NCBI RefSeq assembly: GCF_907165195.1
Contig: NZ_OU015584.1
Span: forward strand, 2,490,978-2,554,977
Origin: Parvicella tangerina
Lineage (GTDB): Bacteria; Bacteroidota; Bacteroidia; Flavobacteriales_D; Parvicellaceae
Direction of reading: 5' to 3'
Length of the DNA stretch: 64,000 bases
This document shows, piece by piece, positions 26,987 through 36,288 of this stretch (its first letter is position 1; the number at the start of each line of letters is the position of its first letter). The notes below the pieces were generated by a model. It did no database searches and had not been told where the DNA came from. It saw only the letters and a list, made by a program, of their open reading frames with translations. The position numbers were made by a program, and so were the translations under genes.

Positions 26987-27727
26987 TTAAGATGCTATCA
27001 GCTCATCAAATTTAGACTTATATTGTTTAGACAGTTTAGCCGTAATATCACCTTCCAGATTAATCTTTAACTGACTTTTGGAATAGCTCTTCACTGCCCC
27101 CATATTGATCAACCAACTTCGATGAATTCTTAAGAACTTTTCATATTCTGCAAGTTCCTTCTCTAGTTGACTGAGGTTTTTACTGATCGTTACTTCATTA
27201 TTCTCCTTCAGATAGATGGTCGTATATGCTCGTTTTGCCTCCAAAGCAATGATATCGTTGATCTGTAAATGGTACGTATATCCTTTATCTACATATTTTA
27301 TCTTGTGCTCTGATGCTCTCAGCTGCTCAGCCAAACTAACGAGTTGCTCCTTGTAGTTGCTGATGAGTACGGCATGCTTGACTTTAGACACTGCTCCCTT
27401 TAACTTTTCAATCTCAATAGGCTTTAAGATGTAATCAATAGCAGCTACTTCAAATGCTTTTAAAGCATATTTATCATAAGCCGTAACAAACACGATCTGA
27501 AAATCGATCTCATCAAAAAAATCAACCAGTTCATAGCCCGCATAATTGGGCATTTCTACATCTAAGAAAATAAGGTGAGGACGATGTTTTCGAATACTTA
27601 CAACAGCGGACTCTACATCTGCGCATCGGTCAACAACTTCTACGTCTGTGCAGAATTTATTCAAGAGTTCAAATAAGATCTCTCTACCACTGAGTTCATC
27701 GTCTACTATAATCGTTCTTAACTGCAT
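26987..27727 (-). CDS. LytTR-type response regulator
   Basis: Encodes 246 aa. The receiver domain has the acidic pair DD at residues 9-10, the phospho-acceptor Asp56 in LIFLDVEMP, and VFVTAYDKYALKAFE with the conserved Thr and Lys. The C-terminal LytTR DNA-binding domain (about 140-243) has YTYHLQINDIIALEAKRAYT and FLRIHRSWLINM. The partner is the kinase gene 74 bp upstream. Such pairs in Bacteroidota often control envelope or carbohydrate genes; the target is unknown. Loss of one part is not seen. Confidence 0.92.
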   Translation of the reverse strand: MQLRTIIVDDELSGREILFELLNKFCTDVEVVDRCADVESAVVSIRKHRPHLIFLDVEMPNYAGYELVDFFDEIDFQIVFVTAYDKYALKAFEVAAIDYILKPIEIEKLKGAVSKVKHAVLISNYKEQLVSLAEQLRASEHKIKYVDKGYTYHLQINDIIALEAKRAYTTIYLKENNEVTISKNLSQLEKELAEYEKFLRIHRSWLINMGAVKSYSKSQLKINLEGDITAKLSKQYKSKFDELIAS

Positions 27728-27801
27728 ATTGTCTGCCTAAATAGTATGCTATTTATCCTGGTGCAAATTTTCTTTACGAGTACCTTCTTTTTTTTCCGAA
27801 A

Positions 27802-30735
27802 TCACCTATAGGGTATTCGTATAGTTACCCGTGTCGTGAATTCCTCTTCATTTTCTGCATTCAAATCTTCATAACTGAACCCTATTTGCTGATGATAACT
27901 CTTCGCCAATAGTTCAAACCGATTTTCTATTGCTAACGTGGAGAACGACTTATGATTTCCTCTTTGTCGAGCTCTTATTTCTTTCGCCTTTTTCCTCCCT
28001 ATTCCATTGTCTTCTACCCTACAGATCAGTACTTCCTTCAGTTCAAATTGTACTCGAAGTCTTTTCTGTCCGTTTTTATGTAAAAGTCCATGAACCAGTG
28101 CATTTTCAATGAATGGTTGAATGAGCATTGGAGGAATTTGAATATCTCGTGTATTCATTTCTAAGATCTCATAAGTAAAACTCTCCGGAAAACGCAACTT
28201 CTCCAAATCGAGGTAAATATCCAAAAGCTTTATTTCCTCCCGAAGGCTTATGGTATCCTCCTCGGAATAATCCAGCGTATTCCTTACCAACCCAGCAAAT
28301 CTATTGATGTAAGAATATGCATTTTCATTATCCCCTTTGATCACCAGATGTTGAATGGAATTTAAAAGATTGAAAATAAAGTGCGGGTTCATTTGTGAAC
28401 GAATCGCAGCGATCTTTGATTTATACACTTCTTTTTGAAGTTCCTGCTTTTGTTGTTTGAGTTCATTCTGACGCCTCAATTCACTGTATCTATATTTTGC
28501 TACAACCGCTGCGATAATAAGTATGACGGAGAAAATGACCAACCAAAACCACCACTTATCTAAGAGGTGCTTATCAATTATAAAAGAAATACGCTTTACT
28601 TCTGAAGTAACACCATCTTCGTTGATGGTTCTTAATTCAAAGATATATGTTCCAGGTGCTAAATTAGAAAGTCGCACCTCATTGGAGCTTCGCGGAGCAG
28701 TCAACCAATCCCCTCCTGAAATGCGATACTCATAACTTATTTGTTCCTTTCCCCGAATAGCATTTGTTCTAAACGAAAAGGTCAGGCTATTTTCGTTATA
28801 CGCCAAGTCATAATGATCCTTTAAGGGTAAACGCTTATCTAATAACCGAATCTCTTCTATAAATAGTTCAGGAGGTCTGTTATTGATAAAATCATAGTTA
28901 CAATTTAAGAACTGAAATTGGTTTTCTGTTAACAAAAATAAACTATCCGCTTCACAAAACATCATCATCACTTTACCTGATAGCAATCCATCCGTTTCAT
29001 CAATTACGTTAACTGTCGCAGTTGGGATATGCAATCGGTAGATCTCATTCTTACCAGCTAAATAAATCAGGTCTTTATTTTGAGCGATGCTACTCACCGT
29101 TGCTGGAAGTTTGTAAGACGTTATCAGTTGACCTCCTTCAAATTTTAGCAACTCACTATTATTCGTAGCTATCCAAACACCCACTTCTGTATCTGTCATC
29201 AGAGCCGTAGCAATAACGGGCTGCCCTTGCTGTTTTAATACTACTGGTTCGTCAGAAGTGCTGTAGTAATAAACACCATCGATGTAATCAATATACAATT
29301 GTTGTGCATCTCTAGTCTGCACCACTTTATTACACCTTACATTACGAATCACATACCTATGCGGAACATCTGAGGATGACGCCTGAGAACTTTTCAACTG
29401 ATAAACCACCTCTTTCCAGTCTATCGGAGAACGATCAAACGTTGCTAACATGGCAACATCGGCTCGAGTTAATACGACATGATTGTCATCTATGAATTGA
29501 GCATTCTTAAAATATCCGAGTTTACTTACTACAAACTTCTTCTCTTTGACTGAATAAGCTTCTTCCTGATTATTGAACAATACCAAATCGTTGATCGGGT
29601 CATAATTCAGAAATCCTTGAAAGTCTATATTTTCAGCGATTAGTTCTTGCTTGTGGTAGGGAAAATCACATGCATAAAAATCATTGTTGACATCAACATA
29701 ATACATCGTTCCCTGGTTAGTTACAACAGCCGCTCGTAAACCTTGCTGAGAGATAGTGTTGTGTTGAAACGTTCTATTCGGAATAATGTATATACCATTC
29801 TCAAGTGTTCCTATCCATACATTGCCCTCCCTATCTTTCAAACAGGTAGAAGCATTAACATTCCTGATTATTGTCTCGCGATTATTGGGAGAATCAATCG
29901 CTACCGCTTCTACCCCATTCTTCTTGAGTAAAAAGAACTCATTATCGATAACCTGAGTCGTATTGAGCGAATAGACTTCGCCCATTTCTATGAGAAGTGC
30001 ATCCTCACGATCCAAATTAAGTACCCCTAATCTATCTGACTTAAAATAAGTGTAATAACAAGCATCAGCTGTACTGATTACCTGATTTTTACTTGGTGTT
30101 TCTGCCACGAGTCCAAGAAGTTTACGGACAAAAGTTCCATTTGAGAGGTTAAGCGTAAACCTGACAATTTCTTCTTGTTGAGTTGCCGGAATTACCTGAT
30201 GCGTAACCAATTCCATTTCGTAGTCAACCACCTTTCCTGAGACAATACGAGTACATCCGTCTTGCTTCCAAAACTCTTTAGTCTGCTTTTGACCAATGTG
30301 GTGATGATGTAATATACCTGACTCTGCCAAGAAATAATACACCTCATCCTGCCCTACTGGAAAGTAATCTACAATTAGCTGAGGGCTATTGGGTTGTTCA
30401 AGAGCAGTGTATATGGAATCATTTTCTAGATAAAATAATTGACCTCCAAAGTTCGCATACCACACTCTACCCAGTGGGTCAACTTTTATATTACTGCACG
30501 CTTTACCGTAGCCCTTAACCGAATAATACTCAAACTCATGTCCATCAAAATAAACGAGTCCTGAATTCGTACCGATCCAAAAGTCTCCATCCTGATTTTG
30601 AACAATATCATAAATCGTGTTTTCCTCAAAACCATAAAGATCATTAAAGCTATACGAGTTACAAGCTGACTGAGCCGCAGACTTGATGCCCAATAAAACG
30701 AATAGCAATATGTATATGAAATTCCTCAGCAACAT
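27802..30735 (-). CDS. Propeller-type sensor histidine kinase (LytS-like)
   Basis: Encodes 977 aa from the ATG at 30735 (MLLRNFIYILLFVLLGIKSAAQ, a signal peptide). A large periplasmic part has repeats like GDFWIGTNSGLVYFDG and GNVWIGTLENGIYIIPN (two-component regulator propeller), then a Y_Y_Y-type Ig domain (EYRISGGDWLTAP ... APGTYIFELRTINEDG), one transmembrane helix, a coiled coil, and a LytS-type kinase. The kinase has MNPHFIFNLLNSIQ with the His codon at 28381-28383, IPPMLIQPFIENALVHG, and VEDNGIGRKKA. It lies 74 bp before the LytTR regulator, so they form a two-component system. Confidence 0.92.
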   Translation of the reverse strand: MLLRNFIYILLFVLLGIKSAAQSACNSYSFNDLYGFEENTIYDIVQNQDGDFWIGTNSGLVYFDGHEFEYYSVKGYGKACSNIKVDPLGRVWYANFGGQLFYLENDSIYTALEQPNSPQLIVDYFPVGQDEVYYFLAESGILHHHHIGQKQTKEFWKQDGCTRIVSGKVVDYEMELVTHQVIPATQQEEIVRFTLNLSNGTFVRKLLGLVAETPSKNQVISTADACYYTYFKSDRLGVLNLDREDALLIEMGEVYSLNTTQVIDNEFFLLKKNGVEAVAIDSPNNRETIIRNVNASTCLKDREGNVWIGTLENGIYIIPNRTFQHNTISQQGLRAAVVTNQGTMYYVDVNNDFYACDFPYHKQELIAENIDFQGFLNYDPINDLVLFNNQEEAYSVKEKKFVVSKLGYFKNAQFIDDNHVVLTRADVAMLATFDRSPIDWKEVVYQLKSSQASSSDVPHRYVIRNVRCNKVVQTRDAQQLYIDYIDGVYYYSTSDEPVVLKQQGQPVIATALMTDTEVGVWIATNNSELLKFEGGQLITSYKLPATVSSIAQNKDLIYLAGKNEIYRLHIPTATVNVIDETDGLLSGKVMMMFCEADSLFLLTENQFQFLNCNYDFINNRPPELFIEEIRLLDKRLPLKDHYDLAYNENSLTFSFRTNAIRGKEQISYEYRISGGDWLTAPRSSNEVRLSNLAPGTYIFELRTINEDGVTSEVKRISFIIDKHLLDKWWFWLVIFSVILIIAAVVAKYRYSELRRQNELKQQKQELQKEVYKSKIAAIRSQMNPHFIFNLLNSIQHLVIKGDNENAYSYINRFAGLVRNTLDYSEEDTISLREEIKLLDIYLDLEKLRFPESFTYEILEMNTRDIQIPPMLIQPFIENALVHGLLHKNGQKRLRVQFELKEVLICRVEDNGIGRKKAKEIRARQRGNHKSFSTLAIENRFELLAKSYHQQIGFSYEDLNAENEEEFTTRVTIRIPYR

Positions 30736-30875
30736 TTGAAGTTCAATTCGAAAACCAGCGGCATAAATAATAAAAAACTGATCGGATTCCAACTGAATGA
30801 AAGAGATCTCCGTTGAACCAATTTAATATACGCTCATCTAAAACTGCTACCCATTTAGCGTTTTTTAAAATCACT

Positions 30876-30883
30876 TAACTTTG
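30876..30883 (+). promoter_or_regulatory. -7 box (TAACTTTG)
   Basis: Exact TAnnTTTG match 30 bp before the lipoprotein ATG at 30914, giving a leader of about 25 bases. It lies in the region divergent from the kinase gene. Confidence 0.5.
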
Positions 30884-30913
30884 CACCACTACTTTTACTA
30901 AACACTTAATATC

Positions 30914-31294
30914 ATGAAAAAACTAACCTATTTGTTTGTTTTAGTCGCGGCTTTTGTACTTACTGCTTGCAGCGGTTCAGACACCTACCGGGGCGACTGG
31001 AAAGTTCTCGATCCGGATGGCAGACATTACGACCTCCATTTTGATGCAAAAACATTCTCCTTTACCCCAGAAGACGGTGAAACGGAAACGCATGAATATA
31101 CCCAAAACTCCGTAAGCATTAAAAACTCCATTGAGACCTATGGTATCAAAGTAGATGACGGTAAAAACTTCCAGATCACCTTCCCAATACCTGACGATGA
31201 AAGCAAAGGAGCAATTCTAGACGCTAACGGTAAAGTCATCTATACCATAGGTAGAGAAGACTATGTGGAGTATGAAGAGTTATACGAGCTGTAG
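30914..31294 (+). CDS. Small lipoprotein
   Basis: Encodes 126 aa with lipoprotein signal MKKLTYLFVLVAAFVLTAC (Cys19). The mature domain has a short beta-strand pattern (YRGDWKVLDPDGRHYDLHFD, KNFQITFPIPDDESKG), compatible with a small lipocalin-like or beta-sandwich fold. There are no catalytic motifs. It stands alone with its own candidate promoter. Function unknown. Confidence 0.78.
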   Translation: MKKLTYLFVLVAAFVLTACSGSDTYRGDWKVLDPDGRHYDLHFDAKTFSFTPEDGETETHEYTQNSVSIKNSIETYGIKVDDGKNFQITFPIPDDESKGAILDANGKVIYTIGREDYVEYEELYEL

Positions 31295-31383
31295 TGTATC
31301 GGGAGTCTAATAGTTCTTGAGGTACTTAGTATAGTTTCTTTAAGTAGATAAACGCTTTTACTTTCGAAACCTATTCAGAGAGT

Positions 31384-31391
31384 TATCTTTG
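31384..31391 (+). promoter_or_regulatory. -7 box (TATCTTTG)
   Basis: Exact TAnnTTTG match. It overlaps the TTG at 31389 that begins the open frame, so translation must start further down, at the GTG at 31410. Confidence 0.55.
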
Positions 31392-31409
31392 CATCAAATC
31401 ATTCGACTT

Positions 31410-32069
31410 GTGAAAAACTTTATTAAAACTCATTTATCGCTAGCAGTTGCTTTAATCGCCTTATTATCATGTGAATCGACTCAAACAACTGATCCTTCAG
31501 AAACTATTGCTGAACAATCTTACCTGCCGTTAATAGAAACTTTTGAAACAAACGATCTAAAATGGATTCAGGAAAACACGGAGCACCATTTTCTTGAAGT
31601 TGATAATGGAGTTTACTTAATCCAGGCAAAAGACTCCACAAGACAAACAAGTACTGCACCTTATATCAATGACTACTTGTCTGAATTAAACGAGAAGTTC
31701 AGTGTTAAAATTAACTTCAATATGTTGCACAGAGATGTTGACTTTTGGTCAAGAGCTGGCCTGATGATAACATGCGCTTCCAAAGAATATAAAGCCTTTA
31801 TTTCAAATGAACGTAAGGTAATTGTCACTGAGCATGATTATAATGACGAGGGAGAGTTTATAATTTTTGAAGATGTGATCGAAGAAGATGTCATGAATCA
31901 AGAGATTGAACTTGAGCTACAGATTGATGGCTATAAAGGGGAAGTGTTGATTAATGAATTTGGCCTAGGCGATTTTGAACTCCAATCAAAGAGCGTTGAT
32001 GGTATTCGTATTTTCACCTCTGCACTAACGTCTATTGAAGTTTACGAGTTCTCTGTTACTAACCTCTGA
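31410..32069 (+). CDS. Lipoprotein with concanavalin-like domain (possible)
   Basis: Encodes 219 aa from a GTG at 31410: (M)KNFIKTHLSLAVALIALLSC, a lipoprotein signal. The upstream TTG lies in a promoter box. The mature sequence has the strand order and the FWSRAGLMITCASKEY motif of DUF1349/regucalcin-like or concanavalin A-like sugar-binding domains, and a second sheet ending GIRIFTSALTSIEVYEF. The family call is tentative. It is followed 115 bp later by a membrane-protein gene. Confidence 0.62.
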   Translation: MKNFIKTHLSLAVALIALLSCESTQTTDPSETIAEQSYLPLIETFETNDLKWIQENTEHHFLEVDNGVYLIQAKDSTRQTSTAPYINDYLSELNEKFSVKINFNMLHRDVDFWSRAGLMITCASKEYKAFISNERKVIVTEHDYNDEGEFIIFEDVIEEDVMNQEIELELQIDGYKGEVLINEFGLGDFELQSKSVDGIRIFTSALTSIEVYEFSVTNL

Positions 32070-32184
32070 AGGGAATAAAGACTAAAACCTGTTACAAATA
32101 GATAAAAAGCCCAAAATATCCCAAGGTTTTTACACCACCCTGATCATCTCCATAATTCTCTACATCATAGTTGAGGCTATCTAC

Positions 32185-32724
32185 GTGATCAATAATTTTC
32201 ACCCGCAGGTCTTTAAGTTTAATCAAGATACATTCATTTACCTCGTTTATTCAACTGCAATTGCCGGCTTGTTCATGGCCATTTGCGTGATTATCTATCA
32301 CCGTAAAAGAAGGTTCACCCTGCCCATGATTCTTTATGCTTGCCTAAACGTAATGATTATCGGACAATTCATTGTCTATCTAGACTTTTTGTGGAACGGA
32401 TATAGTGATGAAGCGATGGAAATATTCATTTACCTTATACAAAGTAGTCTTGTCATAAGTGCTATGTACGGCATATCCCTTTTCTTTATAACAACGAAAT
32501 TCTCCTACCTCCTTAAAATCAACGGTGGAATATTATTTCTTGCTGCGCTCTGCTCAATTTACGTTACCACTTATTATGACAGTCTCTTATTAGACCCGGA
32601 TATTGCTTTTTTGGATGAAATGGCAAGGTACCTCGGATCAAGTGCTGGTTTATTTTTACTCATTTTTCTTGTGTTTGAAAAAAATCAAAGCAATCAACAC
32701 CATGAATATTTACTGGATAGCTGA
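32185..32724 (+). CDS. Membrane protein, unknown; N-terminal helix lies upstream of the first usual start
   Basis: From the GTG at 32185 the product is 179 aa with about four helices (for example YLVYSTAIAGLFMAICVIIY). The same frame is open upstream to 32086 and encodes a further plausible helix, FYTTLIISIILYIIVEAIYV, preceded by the basic stretch DKKPK. No ATG, GTG or TTG occurs in that extension; the only near-canonical codon is CTG at 32089. The true protein is therefore probably about 30 residues longer, with an unusual start. Family not recognised. Confidence 0.58.
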   Translation: MINNFHPQVFKFNQDTFIYLVYSTAIAGLFMAICVIIYHRKRRFTLPMILYACLNVMIIGQFIVYLDFLWNGYSDEAMEIFIYLIQSSLVISAMYGISLFFITTKFSYLLKINGGILFLAALCSIYVTTYYDSLLLDPDIAFLDEMARYLGSSAGLFLLIFLVFEKNQSNQHHEYLLDS

Positions 32725-32746
32725 ACGGATTATTGTCACTCAGCGT

Positions 32747-34750
32747 CTACAACCTAAACCCAATCACACACACATCATCCACCTGTTCATAGTCTCCCAT
32801 CCAGGTATCAAAAGAGTGCGCCAACTCCTGCTTTTGATTCTCCAAAGAAGCTTCCGCCATGTCAAGGAGTAACTTCTTAAACGGCTTATACATCAGCTTT
32901 TTACCCTTGTGACCACCAAACTGATCCGCATAACCATCCGTAAACAGGTAATAAGTATCTCCTTCATAAACAGGAATGTTATGACAGGTAAATGGGGTCA
33001 TATCCTCGTGCAGACCGATAGGCTTCTTATCACCTTTGATCTCGATCAAAGAATAACTATCTCCAACAATAGTCTTTCTATCTTCTAGTTCTTTTTGACT
33101 CAAGTGCTCGTTCTTACGGATAATCCAAAGCGGATTGTTCGCCCCTACAAAGAGTAATTCATCCCGATCCTTATTCAGTCGGCATAACGCAATATCCATT
33201 CCATCCTTGATATCGTGACCACTTTTCGAGAACGTCTCAATCACAATCTCCCGGGTATGCTGCAAGACATTTTCTGGGGACAGTTTACTGAACTCATACA
33301 AAGAACGATTCAGCGCATTGTTACACACAAAACTCACCATAGCTCCCGGCACGCCATGCCCCGTACAATCTGCCGCAGCGATGAAATCATACTTCTCATG
33401 ATTCTCAAACCAATAGAAGTCACCACTCACCACATCCTTCGGTCTAAAGAGCACAAAACTCTCCGCCAGGTGTGCTGTGATCTCCGCCTCCTTAGGTAAT
33501 ACCGCATTCTGCAAACGCTTGGAATAGTTAATACTGTCTTGAATCGATTTGTGCGTAGACTCAATCACCTTATTCTTCTCCACCAACTCCCGGGTACGTT
33601 CCGCCACTTTTTCTTCCAGCGTATCATGAGACTGCTTCAATTCAGCCATCATATCATTGAAGTGGATCGCCAGATCCGTTACCTCATTATTTCCAATCAC
33701 CGGAACCTTCGTACCCAAATCTCCCCCTCTAATCACATCCATCTTTTCCAGCAAAATACTTATCGGTTTAGCAATCACCTTAGCCCGCCACAAAATCAAC
33801 AACGAAATCGGAATGATAATAAACAGCAGCAATAAGCCAAACAGCTTCACTTCTGCAGATACCAACTCCAACTCTCGCTCATTGTTATATTTCACCCGTA
33901 TCACATAATCATCTTGCAAAGCAGAATCATCCAGCTCCAATTGCATGAATAAGGTTGTTCTGGTCACGCCATCATCTACATACGCTTTCTTGAATTCAGC
34001 ATTATTCTCCAGTGCCGTCTTCGCCTCCTGCATTTGCTCATCAGTAAGCATGTGCCCCTGATAATTGATAAACTTATCCATACCAAAGTACAGCGAGATC
34101 GTGTCAATATCACGATACTTATCCGCTATCGAGTTCAACTTCTGCGTAAACAGTTCCACAACATTCTCAGAGTACGTGTCATACAACCCCAACTCCACCA
34201 CGTATTGCTTATCCAAGGTAGATTGATACGTATACTTTTTCGGACGTTTAGTTGACATTTCCAAACTGATCCGATCTTCCACAAACGTCCCCACTTCCCA
34301 AACATGATTAAAGTGATTCACAAAGAACTCTCCAAACGAAAAGAAGTCCAATCCAAGATCCTCTTCGTAGGTAGTATTCACAATCACCCCCTTCTTATTC
34401 ACGATGTAAATATCCTGATCCTCCGTCATCCCAATCACCTTTCTTAACTCTTTCAAGTCAGTAGATTCAATATCCTTTGTATCCGCAAAAATGTGATTCA
34501 CCAACGTATCACTAAAGTACTCCGCCTGCGTACTGAGCTTGTGCTCAAACTCAGAAACTGTGTTATCAAAGAACACCACAAAGTCTTTCAATTCCGCCTT
34601 AACCTGATCCAGATGCTCCTGTCGGTTCTCGTGAATTTCCTTCTTTTTTTGCCAGAAATTATACAAGCTGATTCCCCCAATGATCAACATCACCGGGATC
34701 AAAATAGTGACCAGTAACTGCCTGAATATGGTGTTTCTTCGCTTCAACAA
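32747..34750 (-). CDS. Membrane SpoIIE-type protein phosphatase with HAMP domain
   Basis: Encodes 667 aa. One N-terminal helix (about 11-30), a periplasmic sensor region (about 35-300), a second helix (about 305-325), a HAMP domain (KVIAKPISILLEKMDVIRGG), a coiled coil with AERTRELVEKN, and a C-terminal SpoIIE/PP2C phosphatase. The phosphatase has VSGDFYWFENH, AADCTGHGVPGAMVSFV, DGMDIALCRL and LFTDGYADQFGG, with the metal-binding Asp residues present. Such proteins dephosphorylate anti-sigma-factor antagonists or other phosphoproteins. No partner-switch gene is next to it. The upstream region holds hairpins and repeat arrays. Confidence 0.9.
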   Translation of the reverse strand: MLKRRNTIFRQLLVTILIPVMLIIGGISLYNFWQKKKEIHENRQEHLDQVKAELKDFVVFFDNTVSEFEHKLSTQAEYFSDTLVNHIFADTKDIESTDLKELRKVIGMTEDQDIYIVNKKGVIVNTTYEEDLGLDFFSFGEFFVNHFNHVWEVGTFVEDRISLEMSTKRPKKYTYQSTLDKQYVVELGLYDTYSENVVELFTQKLNSIADKYRDIDTISLYFGMDKFINYQGHMLTDEQMQEAKTALENNAEFKKAYVDDGVTRTTLFMQLELDDSALQDDYVIRVKYNNERELELVSAEVKLFGLLLLFIIIPISLLILWRAKVIAKPISILLEKMDVIRGGDLGTKVPVIGNNEVTDLAIHFNDMMAELKQSHDTLEEKVAERTRELVEKNKVIESTHKSIQDSINYSKRLQNAVLPKEAEITAHLAESFVLFRPKDVVSGDFYWFENHEKYDFIAAADCTGHGVPGAMVSFVCNNALNRSLYEFSKLSPENVLQHTREIVIETFSKSGHDIKDGMDIALCRLNKDRDELLFVGANNPLWIIRKNEHLSQKELEDRKTIVGDSYSLIEIKGDKKPIGLHEDMTPFTCHNIPVYEGDTYYLFTDGYADQFGGHKGKKLMYKPFKKLLLDMAEASLENQKQELAHSFDTWMGDYEQVDDVCVIGFRL

Positions 34751-35051
34751 CTGTAGAATTAAGGTTAAAAATAACCATTAATCACGAGGAAGAGCAATTA
34801 TTGTTCCGCTTATTTTATCAGGTGAATAGTTAACAATGTGCACAGATATATTATTCTCAACCAATCCAACTCCAAATCGCAACCTCCAGATGAATTAAAC
34901 ATAAAACCATTTAAGATTTGGCTGTGACCGCAACTTGCTCCGCCAAGTTTACGGTCGGGTCATCCGCTCCTACTCCTCACCGCCAACTGGCGGCTGCGGG
35001 GTAACCGCTACTCCCCCTCAGAGAAACAATCCAACTATCCCCCTCATTCCC
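34751..35051. other. Gene-free stretch upstream of the phosphatase gene, with two hairpins
   Basis: No credible coding sequence. Two inverted repeats are visible: GACCG/CGGTC with inner AACTTG/CAAGTT (34926-34956), and CCGCCA, a 2-base loop, TGGCGG (34980-34993). They lie 5' of the phosphatase gene, so they could be regulatory RNA structure or REP-like elements. Confidence 0.5.
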
Positions 35052-35184
35052 TAACAACTGAGCGCTAAGAACTAAGAGCTAAAAACTAAGCGCTCATAAC
35101 TATCAAGTATCAACTATCAACTGTCAAATATCAATTATCAATTATCAAATATCAAATATCAACTGTCAATTATCAACTGTCAAA
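35052..35184. repeat. Heptanucleotide tandem array, 19 units
   Basis: Nineteen 7-bp units in perfect phase without any insertion. The first seven are variable (TAACAAC, TGAGCGC, TAAGAAC, TAAGAGC, TAAAAAC, TAAGCGC, TCATAAC); the last twelve follow T(A/G)TCAAN (TATCAAC, TGTCAAA, TATCAAT and similar). It is not coding and lies between genes. Confidence 0.85.
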
Positions 35185-35222
35185 TCGTATTATCGTTCGT
35201 CCTTCAATCGTTAATCCACCAT

Positions 35223-35376
35223 CCAGCGTCCAAAGTCAAGCATCCAACGTCAAGCATCCAGCATCCAGCATCCAGCGTCAAGCGTCAAGCGTCAAGCGTC
35301 CAGCATCCAGCGTCCAGCGTCCAGCGTCCAGCATCCAGCGTCCAGCGTCCAGCGTCCAGCGTCAAACATCCAACGT
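35223..35376. repeat. Heptanucleotide tandem array, 22 units of CCAGCRT type
   Basis: Twenty-two uninterrupted 7-bp units, mostly CCAGCGT, CCAGCAT, CAAGCGT and CCAACGT. The array ends 11 bp before the stop codon of the minus-strand gene at 35388. A 38-bp spacer with ATCGTTCGTCCTTCAATCG separates it from the first array. Confidence 0.88.
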
Positions 35377-35387
35377 CTAAATCAAAA

Positions 35388-36047
35388 TCAAACCACCCTC
35401 ACCCACTCCTGTTCATACTCCCCATCAAAGTAATTAGTGATCACCACCACCACTTGGTCTTCTTGCAAAGCAATCGGCACCTTAATATTCTGCAGATGAT
35501 CCTCAGGATACACAGTAAACTCGATAATATCTACTGCTTGCATATTCACATCCGCTTTAAACTTGTCTTTATACTTCCTTACTTTGGGCAGTGTACCGAT
35601 CAAGATCTTAATACGTGCCTCACGCTCAATTGCTGTGTCACAGCCCAAGATAATATCATCATCATGGAGACCTGCAGATATTGGCGGAAGCGTTTCCTTA
35701 AAGTTGAGCACCAGGCCTTTTACATGCTTTCTGATCTCCTGAAGGGGTAGATCCTCAATATCATGAGATAGAAGAACCTGACTAATTCTACTATAGAGTT
35801 TATTATGTGATTTGTAATCCGTTTTTTGGGCATACTCCTTTCCCATTCTATAAATTGCTGTAGCAAACGCATTCACCACCTTTAGATACTCATATCGATT
35901 GCGATGCCCCTCATAACAAGCATCTTCTTTTAATCGCTTGCTCATGTCAGCACGTTTTGTTCGAACAATAGTCCTTCCATTTCTTTTAAAAAAGACCACA
36001 TCTCCCAATTTACCATTCAAGTTCGCTATGCTTCTGACCTTTGCCAT
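35388..36047 (-). CDS. Unknown protein between heptad arrays
   Basis: Encodes 219 aa from the ATG at 36047 (MAKVRSIANLNGKLGDVVFF). The frame extends to 36089, but that N-terminus looks random. The first 45 residues, with LGDVVFFKRNGRTIVRTKR, recall short Bacteroidota proteins that share a GK-x-GD-x-VF...NG...VR pattern, but I cannot name a function. The C-terminus has alternating strands (VVVVITNYFDGEYEQEWVRVV). No signal or membrane helix. It is flanked by heptad arrays and has 11-bp direct repeats upstream, which is notable. Confidence 0.65.
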   Translation of the reverse strand: MAKVRSIANLNGKLGDVVFFKRNGRTIVRTKRADMSKRLKEDACYEGHRNRYEYLKVVNAFATAIYRMGKEYAQKTDYKSHNKLYSRISQVLLSHDIEDLPLQEIRKHVKGLVLNFKETLPPISAGLHDDDIILGCDTAIEREARIKILIGTLPKVRKYKDKFKADVNMQAVDIIEFTVYPEDHLQNIKVPIALQEDQVVVVITNYFDGEYEQEWVRVV

Positions 36048-36105
36048 ACTAGGTAAAAGACAACTATTGTTCCAAATTGACAAACACACGCATAATATGC
36101 CGCAT

Positions 36106-36149
36106 CACATAGGGGTCACATAGGGGTCATGAAGGTATCACATAGGTCT
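36106..36149. repeat. 11-bp direct repeats upstream of the 35388-36047 gene
   Basis: CACATAGGGGT occurs twice back to back (36106-36127), then one degenerate unit and CACATAGGTCT. The 11-bp period is about one helical turn, as in operator arrays. They lie 59 bp upstream of the gene start, so they could be a regulator-binding site. Confidence 0.55.
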
Positions 36150-36288
36150 CCCGCCATCCCTTAAAGCACCAACAACAGTACAACATACCCACCTTTATAG
36201 CACAAATACACGCCAACCATACGCCAAACACTCGACAAAACAACCAACTATACAACTGAAAAACTAAAGAACACAACAATATCATCCC

